Made by a program: the position numbers and the translations under genes | Shown: positions 38,834 to 47,347 of the stretch, piece after piece | Position numbering within the stretch: the first letter of the stretch is position 1 | Layout of the letters: each line of letters begins with the position of its first letter | The notes under the pieces: generated by a model | What the model saw: only the letters and a program-made list of their open reading frames with translations | The model's database searches: none | Told to the model about the DNA's origin: nothing | From: an uncultured Collinsella sp. | GTDB taxonomy: Bacteria > Actinomycetota > Coriobacteriia > Coriobacteriales > Coriobacteriaceae | Assembly (NCBI GenBank): GCA_902470345.1 | Contig: CABRGB010000006.1 | Location: forward strand, 1-54,221 | Reading direction: 5' to 3' | DNA length: 54,221 nt

Positions 38834-39663
38834 GCGCAGCTCTTTTCCTCATAGGCCTTGAGGGACTCGCCCTCTTCGGAACGGTAAGCGGCCTGGCGGG
38901 CACGAAGGTCATCCCAGTCGACCAGGGTGGCATCGAAGTCGGGGCCGTCGACGCAAGCGAACTTGGTCACGCCGCCCACCTCGACGCGGCAGCAGCCGCA
39001 CATACCGGTGCCGTCAACCATGATGGGGTTGAGCGACGCGGTGATGGGGGTGTCGTACTTCTGGGCGGTGAGGGTCGAGAACTTCATCATCGGAACAGGG
39101 CCGACGCAGAAGACCTGGCTCACGGCCTTGTCCTGCAGCAGGCGCTCCAGCGGAGCGGTGACAACGCCCTGCTCGCCGTAGGAACCGTCATCGGTAGTGA
39201 TGTGGATGTGGTCCTCGTCGAGGAGCTCGCGGAACTGGTCCTCCATGAGCAGGAGGTCCTTGGTGCGGGCGCCCATGATGGCGTGCACCTCGTGGCCGGT
39301 CTCGACCAGGTGCTTGGCGACCGGGAAGGCAATTGCCAGGCCGACGCCGCCGCCAATGACGGCGCAGGGGCCCTCGGCCATCTCGGTAGGAACGCCCAGC
39401 GGGCCCACGACGTCGCGCAGCGACTCGCCGGCCTCGTAGGTGGAAAGCATCTCGGTGGTCTTGCCGATCACCATGAAGATGAACTCGACCCAGCCCTCGT
39501 CACCGTTCCAGCCGGCCAGGGTAAACGGGACACGCTCGCCCGTCTCGTTGGCGCGAACCATGAGGAACTGTCCAGCGTGCGCATGCTTGGCGATTGCAGG
39601 CGCCTCGATGCGGAACTTGAACACCTTCTCCGAGAACTGCGTCTTCTCCAGGATCTTATACAT
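38824..39663 (-). CDS. Ferredoxin-NADP reductase-like subunit (NfnA type)
   Basis: The 279-residue protein has an FAD domain with the family-typical VPFTLAGW and an NAD-binding domain (AVIGGGVGLAIAFPVAKHL). The C-terminal cysteine cluster GTGMCGCCRV with FACVDGP holds a [2Fe-2S] centre. Databases list it as sulfide or dihydroorotate-dehydrogenase-like FAD/NAD-binding protein. It is the partner of the downstream flavoprotein, with which it overlaps by 10 nt. GAGAGGGG lies before the ATG. A minus-strand TATAAT (39774-39769) about 105 bp upstream gives a long leader. Confidence 0.88.
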   Translation of the reverse strand: MYKILEKTQFSEKVFKFRIEAPAIAKHAHAGQFLMVRANETGERVPFTLAGWNGDEGWVEFIFMVIGKTTEMLSTYEAGESLRDVVGPLGVPTEMAEGPCAVIGGGVGLAIAFPVAKHLVETGHEVHAIMGARTKDLLLMEDQFRELLDEDHIHITTDDGSYGEQGVVTAPLERLLQDKAVSQVFCVGPVPMMKFSTLTAQKYDTPITASLNPIMVDGTGMCGCCRVEVGGVTKFACVDGPDFDATLVDWDDLRARQAAYRSEEGESLKAYEEKSCACH

Positions 39664-39768
39664 AGAACCCCTCTCTTGTTAGGGCCGCCGAACCGTGCCT
39701 CCACGGAAATGGACGGTAGCCCGAATAAAACCGTACGCGCACAGGCGTTGTGCAGACATACGGTGCAA

Positions 39769-39774
39769 ATTATA
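39769..39774 (-). promoter_or_regulatory. Promoter -10 of the Nfn-like pair
   Basis: A perfect TATAAT on the minus strand, 106 bp before the start codon. No good -35 is visible. The leader contains a small CCGTCC/GGCACGG-type hairpin. Confidence 0.55.
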
Positions 39775-39844
39775 CCCTCATGGACATGTCGCTTACGTGT
39801 GTCTTCGGCGGTTGGGGGCAGGGTTTATCCACTTCGACCTACCA

Positions 39845-40037
39845 AATAGGGGCAGGTTTATTTTGGTCAGTTTTAGAGGGTAAAACGGCAAGGGGGCCGG
39901 CCTCGGGTTGTGATGAGGCCGGCCCCCTTGGGGTGTTATGTGTGTATGGCGGCGAGCGGTTGATTGCGATGCTGCGGTTGTGGCGTTTCCGCAGGTAAAA
40001 CCTGCCAAAATAAACATCCCTAAATGGTAGGTTTTAG
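39845..40037. repeat. Nested inverted repeats around the pth terminator
   Basis: A GGCAGGTTTATTTTGG copy (39850-39866) and an inverted CCAAAATAAACATCCC copy (40005-40020) flank a perfect hairpin at 39889-39930. The copies relate to 28873-28904. The 370-bp space between pth and nfnA holds no gene. Confidence 0.7.
39889..39930 (-). terminator. pth terminator
   Basis: CAAGGGGGCCGGCCTC (39889-39904) pairs perfectly over 16 bp with 39915-39930. On the minus strand the stem is followed by GCCGTTTTA. Confidence 0.75.
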
Positions 40038-40663
40038 TGCTTGCCGTTGGCGGAGGCGGCGCCGTTGACATGGTCGCGGGCATAGACCACGCCGTGCACG
40101 ATGGCGAGACCCGCGGCGTCGGCCGCGCGGGCGCAGGTGTCCTGGAAATCCTCGGCCTCGCGGGCGCGCAGCTGCTTGAGCACGTAGTCGGCGACGGCCA
40201 TCTTGCCGGGAGGGTTGCCGATGCCGGTGCGGATGCGGCTGAAGTCGCGGCTGCCCATCTTGTCGATGATGGAGCGCAGGCCGTTGTGACCGGCGTGGCC
40301 GCCGCCCACCTTGACGCGCACGTCGCCGGCGGGAATATCGAGCTCGTCGTGGATTACGAGCAACTCCTCGGCCTTGATCTTGTACTCGCGGCAGAGCTTG
40401 GAGATGGGACCGCCCGAGGTATTCATGTACGACTGTGGCTTGACCAGCACAATCTGGCGCTTGCCGCCCTCTTCCTCGGGGTCGTTGATGTTGATGAGCG
40501 CGACCTCGGCGCCGGCCTGGTTTTTCCAGTACGTGACGCCGGCTTGACGGGCCAGCTCGTCGATTGCCTTAAAGCCGGCGTTGTGGCGGGTCTCGGCATA
40601 TTCCTCGCCCGGGTTGCCAAGCCCGGCAACCATGCGAATCTTAAGCGGCTGTGCAGCTGCCAT
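40034..40663 (-). CDS. pth: Peptidyl-tRNA hydrolase
   Basis: The 209-residue enzyme releases peptides from stalled peptidyl-tRNA. Catalytic H27 in RHNAGF, the GLGNPG loop, YMNTSG, HDELD and GHNGLRS motifs are intact. A short C-terminal extension (ANGKH) follows the fold. I chose the ATG at 40663 with GGAAGGA 6 nt upstream; a frame reaching 40684 lacks a site. It lies 245 bp downstream of prs across a structured spacer. Confidence 0.96.
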   Translation of the reverse strand: MAAAQPLKIRMVAGLGNPGEEYAETRHNAGFKAIDELARQAGVTYWKNQAGAEVALININDPEEEGGKRQIVLVKPQSYMNTSGGPISKLCREYKIKAEELLVIHDELDIPAGDVRVKVGGGHAGHNGLRSIIDKMGSRDFSRIRTGIGNPPGKMAVADYVLKQLRAREAEDFQDTCARAADAAGLAIVHGVVYARDHVNGAASANGKH

Positions 40664-40779
40664 ATTTGTCCTTCCGTTACACATAAGAGTTTAATCAACG
40701 ACAAAGGCTACCACGCCCGCCGAAGGCGAGGAAAGGTTGCAGCAAAGTCATTTCAGAAAATAGCTGCCCCGAGACAGCA

Positions 40780-40884
40780 GGAAGCCCCGGACACGCCGGG
40801 AGGGGTTATCAAAGCGAACATCCCGCAGCCGCAAAGCGGCGAGGACGTTCGCGTGATAACCCCGCAGGCGCGTCCGGGGCTTCC
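40780..40884 (-). repeat. Multi-helix ~105-nt inverted repeat between prs and pth
   Basis: Four consecutive helices close on each other: GGAAGCCCCGGAC with its complement (13 bp), GGGGTTATCA (10 bp), GCGAAC (6 bp) and GCCGC-AAA-GCGGC (5 bp), separated by small internal loops. It begins 24 nt after the prs stop codon. It could be a prs 3' structure, a pth leader or a REP-like unit. Confidence 0.8.
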
Positions 40885-40907
40885 GGAGGGATGCGAGGGT
40901 CGAGCGG

Positions 40908-41894
40908 CTACAGCGCGAAGTCGCCGCCGACGAGCGTGGAGACGGGCTCCTCGTGGTAAACGGCGGAGATGGCCTGAGCGAACTCCTCGGCGACCGAGAT
41001 GGTCTTGATCTTGCCGCCGACCTCGACGGGGATGGCGTCGGTGACGACGCACTCGACGATCGGGGCGTCGTTCAGGCGCTCGATGGCCGGACCGGAGAAG
41101 ATGCCGTGGGTGGCGCAGACGTAGATGTCGCCAGCGCCCATAGCCTTGAGCTCCTTGACGTTGGCGCACAGGGTGCCAGCGGTGTCGATCATGTCGTCGT
41201 TGATGACGCAGGTCTTGCCCTTGATGTCACCGATGATGCCCATGACCTCGGCGGCGTTGTGGCGCGGACGGCCCTTGTGGGCGATGGCCAGGTCGCAGCC
41301 GAGCATGTCGGACAGCTTCTTGGCGGCCTTGGCACGACCCACGTCGGGGGAGACGACAACCAGGTTGTCGGTGTCGAAGTGCATGTCGTTGTAGTACTGG
41401 CCAAACAGCGGCAGTGCGGACAGGTGGTTGACCGGGATATCAAAGAAGCCCTGGATCTGACCCTGGTGCAGGTCGAGGGTGATAATGCGGTCGACGCCGG
41501 CGCGCTCGAGCAGGTTGGCGACGAGGCGGGCGGTGATGGGCTCGCGCGGGCCGGCCTTGCGGTCCTGGCGGGCGTAGCCGTAGTGGGTGATAACGGCGGT
41601 GATGGAGCGGGCGGATGCGCGCTTGGCAGCGTCGGTGGCGATGAGCAGCTCCATGAGCATGTCGTTGACGTTGCCGCCGGCCACGGACTGAATCAGGAAG
41701 ACGTCGGCGCCGCGGACGGTCTCGTCGTAGCGGGCGTAAATCTCACCGTTGGCGAACTGCTTTAGCGTAAGGCCCGAAAGCTCGACCCCAAGGTACTCAG
41801 CGATCTTCTGAGCGAGGGGACGGTTGGAGGAACCGGAATACACGCGGATGGACTTGCGCATATTCTCCGACTTCTCGGGATCATTAATCGGCAT
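40908..41894 (-). CDS. prs: Ribose-phosphate pyrophosphokinase (PRPP synthetase)
   Basis: The 328-residue enzyme makes PRPP from ribose-5-phosphate and ATP for purine, pyrimidine, histidine and NAD synthesis. The ATP-binding loop YARQDRK, the PRPP loop DDMIDTAGT and the allosteric and dimer contact regions are intact. AAGGAG lies before the ATG at 41894. It is close to glmU but separated from it by a terminator, so it likely has its own promoter (a TACAAT -10 near 41946-41941 is possible). Confidence 0.97.
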   Translation of the reverse strand: MPINDPEKSENMRKSIRVYSGSSNRPLAQKIAEYLGVELSGLTLKQFANGEIYARYDETVRGADVFLIQSVAGGNVNDMLMELLIATDAAKRASARSITAVITHYGYARQDRKAGPREPITARLVANLLERAGVDRIITLDLHQGQIQGFFDIPVNHLSALPLFGQYYNDMHFDTDNLVVVSPDVGRAKAAKKLSDMLGCDLAIAHKGRPRHNAAEVMGIIGDIKGKTCVINDDMIDTAGTLCANVKELKAMGAGDIYVCATHGIFSGPAIERLNDAPIVECVVTDAIPVEVGGKIKTISVAEEFAQAISAVYHEEPVSTLVGGDFAL

Positions 41895-42038
41895 TACCCT
41901 TCTCCTTTATACATCGAATGCCATATAGATGCCTTTTTGCATTGTAACCGTGCGGCGGGGTTAATCGGGTCTTGATAACGTCTTTACCGTCAACGGACAC
42001 GAACCGACCACTCATCCGGTCACGCAGGTCACGATAGA

Positions 42039-42071
42039 AAAAGGAGCCGTCCCCATGGAACAGCTCCTTTT
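42039..42071 (-). terminator. glmU terminator
   Basis: AAAAGGAGC (42039-42047) pairs perfectly with GCTCCTTTT (42063-42071) and a T-run follows on the minus strand. The loop holds GTCCCC, the recurring word of the palindromes. Confidence 0.75.
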
Positions 42072-42086
42072 GTGCTTGGCGAAACG

Positions 42087-43499
42087 TTATACCTCGTCGT
42101 CCTCGTGCAGACGGCGGCGATAATCGGCGGCCCAGCCCTCAATATTTACCTGACGGGCGCGGCCCAGACCGAGTGCGTCGGCCGGGACCGGCTCGGTGAT
42201 GACGGAGCCGGCGGCCACGAGTGCGCCGTCGCCAATCTGGGCGGGCGCGACCATCATGGTGTCGGAACCGATGAAGGCATCCTTGCCGATGACGGTCTTG
42301 TGCTTGTGGACGCCGTCGTAGTTGCAGGTGATGGAGCCCGCGCCCACGTTGACGCCAGAGCCCATGGTGGTGTCGCCGATGTAGGACAGGTGCGGGACCT
42401 TGGAACCCTCGCCGATCGTGGACTTCTTGATCTCCACGTGCGTGCCGGCCTTGGAGCCCTCGAGCATATGGGTGCCCGGGCGCAGGTAGGCGCGCGGGCC
42501 GCAGTCGACGCCGTTCTCGATGACGGCCTCGATGGCGATGGTCTCATCGATGGTGCAGCCGCTGCCGACGGTGGTGTCGGTGAGACGGCTGTTGGGGCCG
42601 AGCTGGCACTCTTCGCCCACGGTGACGTGACCGATCAGATGCGTCTGCGGCCACACGACGGTGTCGCGGCCGATAACGGCATCGGGGCCGATCCAGGCCT
42701 GCGTGGGGTCGATGAAGGTAACGCCCTCGGCCATCCAGTGCTCGTTGATGCGGTCGCGCGCGATGGCGGTGAGCTGTGCGAGCTGGATGCGGCTGTTGAC
42801 GCCCAGGCCGTCGCGGTAGTCGTCGCAGTGGAAGATGGAGACTGCCTGGCCGTGGCCCTTGAGGATCTCGAGCATGTCGGGCAGATAGTACTCGGACTGC
42901 GCGTTGTCGTTGCCGATCTCGTCAATGTGGGCGGCGAGCTGCGCGCCGTCGAAGGCGTAGCAGCCTGCGTTGCACTCGAGCAGCGTGGCGGCCTGCTCGG
43001 GCGTGCAGTCCTTCTGCTCGATGATGCGCTCGATCTGGCCGTCGGCGCCCAGCTTGATGCGGCCGTAACCGAAGGGGTCGGGCGGGGTCATGGTCATGAC
43101 GGTGCAGGCGAGCTCGCCGGTAGCGACGGTCTGCGCGAACTTGGCGACGGTGTCGGCGGTGATGAGCGGCAGGTCGCCGTTGAGCACGACGACCGGACCT
43201 TCGGCGATGCCGCAGGCCTCGAGCGCGACCTTTACGGCGTGGCCGGTGCCCAGGCGCTCGGTCTGCTCGACGCACTCGACCTTGGTGGCGCTGTTGGCGT
43301 AGGCGCCGTCGATAAGGGCGCGCATCTCGTCGGCGTGGCTGCCGATGACGACCACGACGCGGCTGCAGCCGGCCTTGATGGTGGCGTCGACGATCCACTG
43401 GACCATGGGCTTACCCAGGATCTTGTGCGAAACCTTGCAGTGGTTCGACTTCATGCGGGTGCCCTCGCCGGCGGCGAGGATAATTGCGGTTGCGTCCAT
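42087..43499 (-). CDS. glmU: Bifunctional UDP-GlcNAc pyrophosphorylase / GlcN-1-P acetyltransferase
   Basis: The 470-residue enzyme makes UDP-GlcNAc for peptidoglycan. The N-terminal uridyltransferase domain has LAAGEGTRMKS. The C-terminal half is the left-handed beta-helix acetyltransferase (hexapeptide repeats such as VGSGCTIDETIAIEAVIENG). A frame extends 105 codons upstream, but the ATG at 43499 has AGGAG 6 nt before it and gives the standard N-terminus. The divergent ECF transporter gene starts about 195 bp away. Confidence 0.96.
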   Translation of the reverse strand: MDATAIILAAGEGTRMKSNHCKVSHKILGKPMVQWIVDATIKAGCSRVVVVIGSHADEMRALIDGAYANSATKVECVEQTERLGTGHAVKVALEACGIAEGPVVVLNGDLPLITADTVAKFAQTVATGELACTVMTMTPPDPFGYGRIKLGADGQIERIIEQKDCTPEQAATLLECNAGCYAFDGAQLAAHIDEIGNDNAQSEYYLPDMLEILKGHGQAVSIFHCDDYRDGLGVNSRIQLAQLTAIARDRINEHWMAEGVTFIDPTQAWIGPDAVIGRDTVVWPQTHLIGHVTVGEECQLGPNSRLTDTTVGSGCTIDETIAIEAVIENGVDCGPRAYLRPGTHMLEGSKAGTHVEIKKSTIGEGSKVPHLSYIGDTTMGSGVNVGAGSITCNYDGVHKHKTVIGKDAFIGSDTMMVAPAQIGDGALVAAGSVITEPVPADALGLGRARQVNIEGWAADYRRRLHEDDEV

Positions 43500-43694
43500 G
43501 TGATCTCCTGTTACGTTATAGAGACGTGTGTTTGGAAACGATACACGGCGCAATATGATACCGCAGGCATATGATGAGCGCGTAACGATTGATGCGTGAC
43601 GGCCGATGTCGCTGCCGCCGATGTGGTATTTGCGCTGGTTGTGCATGGCGGCGGCGCTGCGGCGTTGGCGTTTGAGCGAGGGGGTGGGGTGCCC

Positions 43695-44582
43695 GTGGAT
43701 ATCATGCGAGAGGAATCGGGCTACGAGCCCGTCGCGGCATTTTCGATGTCGCATCCGGCGGTGCCGGCGCTCTACATGGTGCTGACGTTGGGGCTCACCA
43801 TGTTCTCGATGCAACCGGTGCTGATCGCGCTGTCGCTTGCGGGCGGTTTGGCGTACGGGTTTGCGACGCGCGGCGCCGCGCGTGCGTTGGGGGCGCTTCG
43901 CTGGCAGCTGCCGGTGATTTTGATCATCGCGGTGCTCAATCCGCTGTTTAGCGCCTCGGGCTCGACGGAGCTGTTCCGTATTGGCATGCGCGCGGTGTAT
44001 CTGGAGAGCATGGTATACGGCCTGTGCATGGGCGGGCTGTTTGTGGCGAGCGTGCTGTGGTTTGAGGCCGCGGCATCGATGCTTAGCTACGACAAGGTGC
44101 TTGCGCTTCTGGGTAACACCGCGCCGGTGATCGCGCTCATGATCTCGATGTGCATGCGGCTTATCCCGCAGTTTTTGCGCCGCGGTCGTACGGTACTGGC
44201 GGTGCAGGATGCGATTGAAGTGCCGGGGCGTGCGTCGGCCGACCCCGTGCGTTCGCGCCTACGGGCATCGAGCGTGTTGATGGGCTGGGGCATGGAGGAT
44301 TCGCTGGAGCGCGCGGACGCCATGCGCTCCCGTGGGTGGGGTGCCGCGACGCGCCGCACGACGTACGCGCGGTATCGGCTGGGGCGCGGCGATGTTGCCG
44401 CGCTGGTTGGGCTTGCGCTGTTTGGTGTGGCCACGGCGGCAGTGGCGTGGGCCGCGACGGCGCAGTATTCGTTTTACCCGCAACTTTCGGTGCCGGCGCC
44501 GTGGCCAGGCTATGTTGTATACGCGGCCTGGATGGCGCTGCCCTGCGTACTGCACGCGATTGACGAGAAGAGGTTTGGCTGA
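43695..44582 (+). CDS. ecfT: ECF transporter transmembrane component EcfT
   Basis: The 295-residue integral membrane protein couples the S component to the ATPases. It has about five or six hydrophobic helices and a cytoplasmic coupling region, where ERADAMRSRGWG matches the family's Ala-Arg-Gly signature. I read the start as GTG at 43695 because GGGGTGGGG lies 5 nt before it; an ATG at 43704 is the alternative. A frame open back to 43596 adds low-complexity sequence without a site. The stop codon overlaps the next ATG by one base (TGATG). Confidence 0.85.
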   Translation: MDIMREESGYEPVAAFSMSHPAVPALYMVLTLGLTMFSMQPVLIALSLAGGLAYGFATRGAARALGALRWQLPVILIIAVLNPLFSASGSTELFRIGMRAVYLESMVYGLCMGGLFVASVLWFEAAASMLSYDKVLALLGNTAPVIALMISMCMRLIPQFLRRGRTVLAVQDAIEVPGRASADPVRSRLRASSVLMGWGMEDSLERADAMRSRGWGAATRRTTYARYRLGRGDVAALVGLALFGVATAAVAWAATAQYSFYPQLSVPAPWPGYVVYAAWMALPCVLHAIDEKRFG

Positions 44583-46093
44583 TGACTCGGTTGGACGGAA
44601 GCATGATGGCGGGCGCGGCGTGCGGCTCGGATGCGCCGGCGATTGAAGTGCGGGACCTGCGCTTTGCCTACCCCGGGGCCGAGGCGCCGGTGCTCGACGG
44701 GCTCGACTGGTCTGTTCCCCAAGGTGCGTTTGCGCTGCTGGTAGGTGGTACTGGGTCGGGTAAGTCAACGCTGCTCTCGCTGCTCAAACCCGAGATTTCG
44801 CCGACGGGCGAATGCGCTGGTGAGCTGCGCGTGCTGGGCGAGAACGTTGCCGACATGGATGTTCGGGCGTCTGCGGAGCGCGTGGGCTATGTGTTTCAGG
44901 ACCCCGAGAACCAGATCGCGTGCGAAACCGTGTGGCACGAGATGGCGTTTGGCCTGGAAAACTTAGGTATGTCGCGCGACGAGATGCGCCGTCGCGTGGC
45001 CGAGACCAGCTATTTCTTTGGGTTGGAGGATTGGCTCCACCGCGATACCGATACGCTTTCGGGCGGACGCAAGCAGCTGCTGTCGCTGGCGGCCGTGCTG
45101 GCGTTGCGCCCGCGCGTACTACTGCTCGACGAGCCTACGTCCCAACTGGATCCCGTTGCCGAGAAGAGTTTTCTGCATGCGCTGTTTCGCGTGAATCGCG
45201 AGTTGGGCTGCACGGTTGTTGTGGCGACGCACCAGCCGCGCCCGATGCTCGAATACGCGACGTGTGCGTATCGGATTGAGGGCGGGCGCGTATGCGAGGT
45301 GCCTGATATCGCCTCCTTGGGGCATCGCGAAGAGCTGTTTTCTGGCGAGGCGCCAGGGTGGGGCGCCTCGCGGCGTGCAAAAAACGGAGTTTTCAGCAGC
45401 GCCGGTGGATGTCGAATACTCCCAAAAATGCACGCTGGGTCGGCTACCACCCTGGCAGGGAGCTGGTTTCGATACGATCGAGCGTCCGGCTGGGTGCTGC
45501 GCGGACTCGATGCGGCGTTCTCGGCTGGCGCAGTGCATGCGGTTGTTGGCGGCAACGGCTGCGGCAAGTCGACAATGCTTTCGGTGCTAGCCAAGACGGT
45601 CAAGTTGCAACGTGGGCATATGGAGCGCGGGGCGGCCTCGGCGGCACTGCTGCCTCAGAATCCCAAGGCGTTGCTGGTTGCCGAGACGGTGCGCGACGAG
45701 CTGATGGAATGGGCTTCGACCTGCGGATATGACGAGGCTGCGGCGCGGGAGCGCGCGGCGAGCCTGGGGCTGTCGGGCCTGGATGGGCGCCACCCGTACG
45801 ATCTTTCGGGCGGACAGCGTCAACTGCTTGCATTGGCAAAACTGCTGCTGATTGGCCCCGAACTGCTATTGCTCGATGAGCCCACCAAGGGCTTGGACTT
45901 GGCTAGCCGTCGCATCATCGCCCGCGCCTTGCGTGACCATGCGGAGGCTGGCGGTACCGTCATCATGGCCACGCACGATCTGGATTTTGCCGAGCAGGTT
46001 GCCGATGACATTGCCATGATGTTTGACGGTGAGATTGCCTGCATGGAGCCGCCGGCCGACTTCTTTGCCGACAACGTGTTTTATAGGGCGTGA
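44582..46093 (+). CDS. ECF transporter ATPase with two fused nucleotide-binding domains
   Basis: The 503-residue protein joins two ABC ATPase domains, replacing the usual separate EcfA1 and EcfA2. Domain 1 (about 20-245) has GGTGSGKST, LSGGRKQ and LLLDEPTSQLD. Domain 2 (about 285-500) has GGNGCGKST, LSGGQRQ and LLLDEPTKGLD. A linker of about 40 residues joins them. It is translationally coupled to EcfT by a 1-base overlap and to the S component by a 4-bp gap. It energises uptake of the ligand bound by the S component. Confidence 0.9.
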   Translation: MTRLDGSMMAGAACGSDAPAIEVRDLRFAYPGAEAPVLDGLDWSVPQGAFALLVGGTGSGKSTLLSLLKPEISPTGECAGELRVLGENVADMDVRASAERVGYVFQDPENQIACETVWHEMAFGLENLGMSRDEMRRRVAETSYFFGLEDWLHRDTDTLSGGRKQLLSLAAVLALRPRVLLLDEPTSQLDPVAEKSFLHALFRVNRELGCTVVVATHQPRPMLEYATCAYRIEGGRVCEVPDIASLGHREELFSGEAPGWGASRRAKNGVFSSAGGCRILPKMHAGSATTLAGSWFRYDRASGWVLRGLDAAFSAGAVHAVVGGNGCGKSTMLSVLAKTVKLQRGHMERGAASAALLPQNPKALLVAETVRDELMEWASTCGYDEAAARERAASLGLSGLDGRHPYDLSGGQRQLLALAKLLLIGPELLLLDEPTKGLDLASRRIIARALRDHAEAGGTVIMATHDLDFAEQVADDIAMMFDGEIACMEPPADFFADNVFYRA

Positions 46094-46097
46094 TGGG

Positions 46098-46811
46098 ATG
46101 ACGGATTATCGCGTCGCGCGCCTACTCGCAAAACTGGAGATCCCGCTGCTGCTGGCGGTGCCAGCGGTGATGGCTGCGGCGTTGCTGGCGGGCGTTGAGC
46201 AGGCGGCGCTTGCCATGCTTGTCGTGGTGGCGCTGGTGCTCGCGCTGTTCTTTGCGGGCTACGAGGCGTCGCGACCTGGCCTGCGCCAGATTATGCCAAC
46301 GCTGGTTTTGGCGGCGTTGGCCGCGGCGGGGCGCATCTTGTTTGGCCCCATTCCCGACTTTAAACCCGTGAGCGCCATCGCCATTATCGCCGGGGCGACA
46401 CTCGGTCGTCGTAACGGCTTTATGGTCGGCGCGCTGGCGGCGCTGACCAGCAATTTCTTTTTTGGGCAGGGCATGTGGACGCCGTGGCAGATGTATGCCT
46501 GGGGCCTGGTTGGCTATGTTGGCGGCGCGCTGGCGCATGCGGGCGCTTTTGATCGCGCCGATGGCACCGTGCGCATGCCGGCGCTGCTGACCTACGGCTT
46601 TGCGTCGGGCCTGCTCTATGGAGTTGTAATCAACGCCTACGACATCATCGGCTTTGTGCAGCCGCTCACGTGGGCGGGCGCCATGGCGCGTCTTGTCACG
46701 GCGGTGCCGTTCGATATCACGCACGGTCTCGCGACCTGTGTGTTCTTGGCCGCCCTGTACAAGCCCTGGTGCCGCCGCATCAACCGTGTTGTCGTGAAAT
46801 ACGGACTGTAG
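46098..46811 (+). CDS. ECF transporter substrate-binding S component
   Basis: The 237-residue membrane protein has about six hydrophobic helices. A family hallmark is the stretch with GPIPDFKPVSAIAIIAG, LGRRNGFMVGAL and SNFFFGQGMWTPWQM. That wording occurs in a class of S components found in anaerobes, often beside cobalamin-handling proteins. The ligand here is not proven. No riboswitch was found upstream of the operon that would name the ligand. The start at 46098 is 4 bp after the ATPase gene. Confidence 0.8.
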   Translation: MTDYRVARLLAKLEIPLLLAVPAVMAAALLAGVEQAALAMLVVVALVLALFFAGYEASRPGLRQIMPTLVLAALAAAGRILFGPIPDFKPVSAIAIIAGATLGRRNGFMVGALAALTSNFFFGQGMWTPWQMYAWGLVGYVGGALAHAGAFDRADGTVRMPALLTYGFASGLLYGVVINAYDIIGFVQPLTWAGAMARLVTAVPFDITHGLATCVFLAALYKPWCRRINRVVVKYGL

Positions 46812-46851
46812 GGCAGGTTGTGCTGGAGCAAGAACCAATACTGCTGCGGTG

Positions 46852-47017
46852 CCATTTCAAAACTATGCCGGTTTACGGGGCCAGATTGGCATAGGCCGAC
46901 CATACCGTCATTTTTCGAAAATAGGCGAGCCGTCTACCTGCGGTTTTATTTTTCCCAAGCTGCGTATGGTTGGGGGCTCGCGATTTAGCCCCGTAATCCG
47001 GCATAGTTTTGGAATGG
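46852..47017. repeat. Imperfect 29-bp inverted repeat element
   Basis: Arms 46852-46880 and 46989-47017 match inverted with two mismatches (left arm starts CCATTTCAAAACTATGCCGG). Inner segments GACCATAC/GTATGGTT and GCGAGCC/GGCTCGC pair as well, giving a ~166-bp nested hairpin in the long spacer after the ECF operon. Confidence 0.8.
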
Positions 47018-47113
47018 CCGGCTGATATGACGGGCGCCGTGGTCCTCAGAGAGCCAAATCGATCCGTTTTCTTCCGTTCCCAGACGTCCCCAAGGAATCA
47101 GTTGACGGCGCTT

Positions 47114-47260
47114 GCCACGAAACTGGCCCATCTACTACGTTTAGCTTGATACTCCCGACCATGACCGCGTTTTATGAAAAACCGCAGGCTTTCTACCTGC
47201 GGTTTTCTTTTTGCGCTGCTCGTTGTGGTTGAGGGTGGTGGCTTAAACGTAGTAGATGGG
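47114..47260. repeat. Second inverted repeat element, around a terminator
   Basis: GCCACGAAAC and CCCATCTACTACGTTTA (47114-47146) are repeated inverted near 47241-47274, with two or so mismatches. Outside them, direct copies of CGTCCCCNNGGAATC occur at about 47085 and 47326. The region spans 46812-47347 and has no gene. Confidence 0.75.
47178..47206. terminator. Terminator between convergent ECF and xth units
   Basis: AAAACCGCAGG pairs perfectly with CCTGCGGTTTT around CTTTCTA. T- and A-runs allow use from both sides. Confidence 0.8.
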
Positions 47261-47347
47261 CGCGTTTCGTGGCGGGCGGATCATGCGGATGCCCCCACGA
47301 GACCCAAAAATGGTCCGCCTTCCTTCGTCCCCGGGGAATCGTTGGGG

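Noticed and set aside
42072..43574. 500-codon plus-strand frame opposite glmU
   Set aside because: Antisense to glmU, whose hexapeptide repeats produce the apparent periodicity.
43500..43694. Riboswitch before the ECF operon
   Set aside because: No conserved core of a cobalamin, thiamine, FMN or queuosine riboswitch could be recognised in this short divergent spacer.
46812..47347. Possible small gene in the long spacer after the ECF operon
   Set aside because: Frames run through inverted repeats and a terminator and lack a ribosome binding site.
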